Source of the DNA: Bacillota bacterium
GTDB lineage: Bacteria > Bacillota > Sulfobacillia > Sulfobacillales > Sulfobacillaceae
Direction of reading: 5' to 3'
Assembly (NCBI GenBank): GCA_021820675.1
Contig: JAKADI010000136.1
Span: 1-5,889 of the forward strand
DNA: 5,889 bases
Positions within the stretch are counted from its first letter, which is position 1, and each line of letters starts with the position of its first letter. Positions 4,659 through 5,889 of the stretch are shown piece after piece. The notes beneath the pieces are model-generated. The model was not told the DNA's origin. It was given only the letters and a program-made list of their open reading frames with translations, and searched no databases. The position numbers were made by a program, and so were the translations under genes.

Positions 4659-5889
4659 TTAACTTTGCTGCAACAAGTACATTTTATGATAGAGTCCGTG
4701 ACGGGCCAATAGCTCTTGGTGAGTGCCTTGTTCCACGATCTCTCCGTGATGCAAAACAATGATGTGATCAGCATCCTGGATGGTGGACAGACGGTGAGCG
4801 ATGGCGATGGTGGTGCGGCCGTGGCGCATTTGGGTTAAGGCTTGTTGAATGGCGTTTTCCGTCTCTGTGTCAACACTGGCAGTGGCCTCATCCAGCGCCA
4901 ATATGACGGGGTTAATGGCCATGGTCCGGGCGAAGGATAATAGTTGGCGCTGGCCAGTCGACAAGGTAGCTCCCCTTTCGCCGATCGGGGCATGATAACC
5001 TTGCGGCAGGCGGCGGATAAAGGGATCAGCCTGAACAAAGCGGGCCGCTTGGACCACGTCCTCATCCGTGATAAAGGAATTGCCTAACCGGATGTTGGAG
5101 GTGACGTCTCCAAAGAATAAAAAGGGTTCTTGGAGTACGAGCCCCATTTTGCGGCGGAGTTCTTGTGAAGAAAAGTTGTTGATGTCGATGCCATCGATAA
5201 AAATGTGTCCGTGTTCAAGAGGGTAAAATCGCATGAGGAGGTTTAAAATGGAACTTTTTCCACTGCCGGTATGTCCAACAATCGCGATCGTCTGGCCCGG
5301 GCGGGCCGTAAAGCTCACGTGTTTAAGCACGTCGACTTCACCGTTGTAGGAGAAGGAGACATCGTCAAACACCACTTCACCGCGGGTAATTTGCGCATGA
5401 AGGTCATTTAAGGGTTCAGGCGCTAATTCACCGTGATCCAGAATTTGAAAGACGCGTTGTGCCGACACCATCGCTTGTTGGAAGAAATTCAGTCGCTGCA
5501 TCATATTGTTGACCGGTTCGAAGAAGCGGGAAAGATACGAAACAAAAGCATATAACACTCCGATGTTCACGGCGTGAACAAAGGATGTTTGGCCAAAATA
5601 CCATAAAATGAAAACCAGGGTCAAAGAGTAGATCACATCATTTAAAGGTCGCAACAATAGACCATTGAGTTGCATATTGCGGAAGCGAGCCTGACGATAT
5701 GATTCGTTAATCTGACCGAATTCGCGGCGCATCCGGGGCTCTTGCCTCATGGATTGGATGATTGCCATACCCTGCAAGGATTCGTTCAGCTTGGCATTAA
5801 GCAGGGCTAGTTGCTTACGGGCGAGGTGAAAGACTGGCGAACTCCATCGCCGATACAAGGTCATGATGCCGACTATCACCGGAACGAAG
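4659..5889 (-). CDS. ABC exporter half-transporter (permease-ATPase), 5' end cut
   Basis: The C-terminal ~409 residues of a fused TMD-NBD ABC exporter of the MsbA/MdlB/YheH type; the frame runs off the right edge, so roughly 170-200 N-terminal residues are missing. Numbering from the first GTG (5879), the membrane part includes coupling-helix sequence LNAKLNESLQGMAIIQSM (27-44) and a TM around 83-96, ending at EPVNNMMQRLNFFQQAMVSAQRVF. The ATPase domain has A-loop Tyr178, Walker A GHTGSGKSS (202-210), Q-loop Gln250 in LVLQEPFLF, signature LSTGQRQ (306-312; canonical LSGGQ), Walker B VILALDEA with catalytic Glu331, D-loop SVD (335-337) and H-loop His362 in AHRLSTI. All ATP-hydrolysis residues are present, so it should be active as a homo- or heterodimer. 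A partner half-transporter may lie just outside the window. The substrate (lipid, peptide or drug) cannot be told. Confidence 0.95.
   Translation of the reverse strand, partial: FVPVIVGIMTLYRRWSSPVFHLARKQLALLNAKLNESLQGMAIIQSMRQEPRMRREFGQINESYRQARFRNMQLNGLLLRPLNDVIYSLTLVFILWYFGQTSFVHAVNIGVLYAFVSYLSRFFEPVNNMMQRLNFFQQAMVSAQRVFQILDHGELAPEPLNDLHAQITRGEVVFDDVSFSYNGEVDVLKHVSFTARPGQTIAIVGHTGSGKSSILNLLMRFYPLEHGHIFIDGIDINNFSSQELRRKMGLVLQEPFLFFGDVTSNIRLGNSFITDEDVVQAARFVQADPFIRRLPQGYHAPIGERGATLSTGQRQLLSFARTMAINPVILALDEATASVDTETENAIQQALTQMRHGRTTIAIAHRLSTIQDADHIIVLHHGEIVEQGTHQELLARHGLYHKMYLLQQS

Noticed and set aside
4454..4774. 106-codon minus-strand frame after the exporter
   Set aside because: It overlaps the end of the ABC exporter in another frame, and the rest lies in a likely promoter region.

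Overview
The window suggests a Bacillota (Gram-positive, low-to-mid GC) chromosome. It carries a member of the DarA/PstA cyclic-di-AMP receptor family, strong AGGAGG-type ribosome binding sites and a mix of ATG and GTG starts. A Sulfobacillus-like thermoacidophile would fit the general feel, but that is a guess; nothing in the window proves the genus. There are no rRNA or tRNA genes, no CRISPR array and no recognisable transposase.

Layout. Bases 1-396 have no convincing gene. They hold a potentially structured segment ending in a T-run (about 66-149), a hairpin (308-325) and a perfect 15-bp palindrome (339-353) just upstream of the first gene. Three plus-strand genes follow: a rhomboid-like membrane protein lacking every catalytic residue (397-975), closed off by a strong terminator (1019-1050); a GNAT acetyltransferase (about 1133-1636); and a small one-TM protein (about 1843-2082). 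A gene-poor gap of about 420 bp (2083-2501) separates these from a convergent minus-strand block.

Read in its own direction (right to left), the minus block holds: a 5'-truncated ABC exporter half-transporter (4659 to the right edge); a DarA/PstA-type c-di-AMP receptor (about 4098-4433); an exported Trp/His-rich protein of unknown function (3269-4018), whose start region is tandemly duplicated; and a membrane-anchored extracytoplasmic protein with a PepSY-like C-terminal domain (2502-3071). The gaps between these are about 225, 79 and 197 bp, so this is a co-oriented neighbourhood and not clearly a single operon.

How the genes could fit together (inference): the minus-strand block pairs a second-messenger sensor with an exporter and two extracytoplasmic proteins, which would suit envelope or osmotic/ion homeostasis. 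The plus-strand genes are ordinary accessory genes. The points most worth following up are the catalytically dead rhomboid, the duplicated translation-start module, the c-di-AMP receptor in this context, and the structured left-hand leader.
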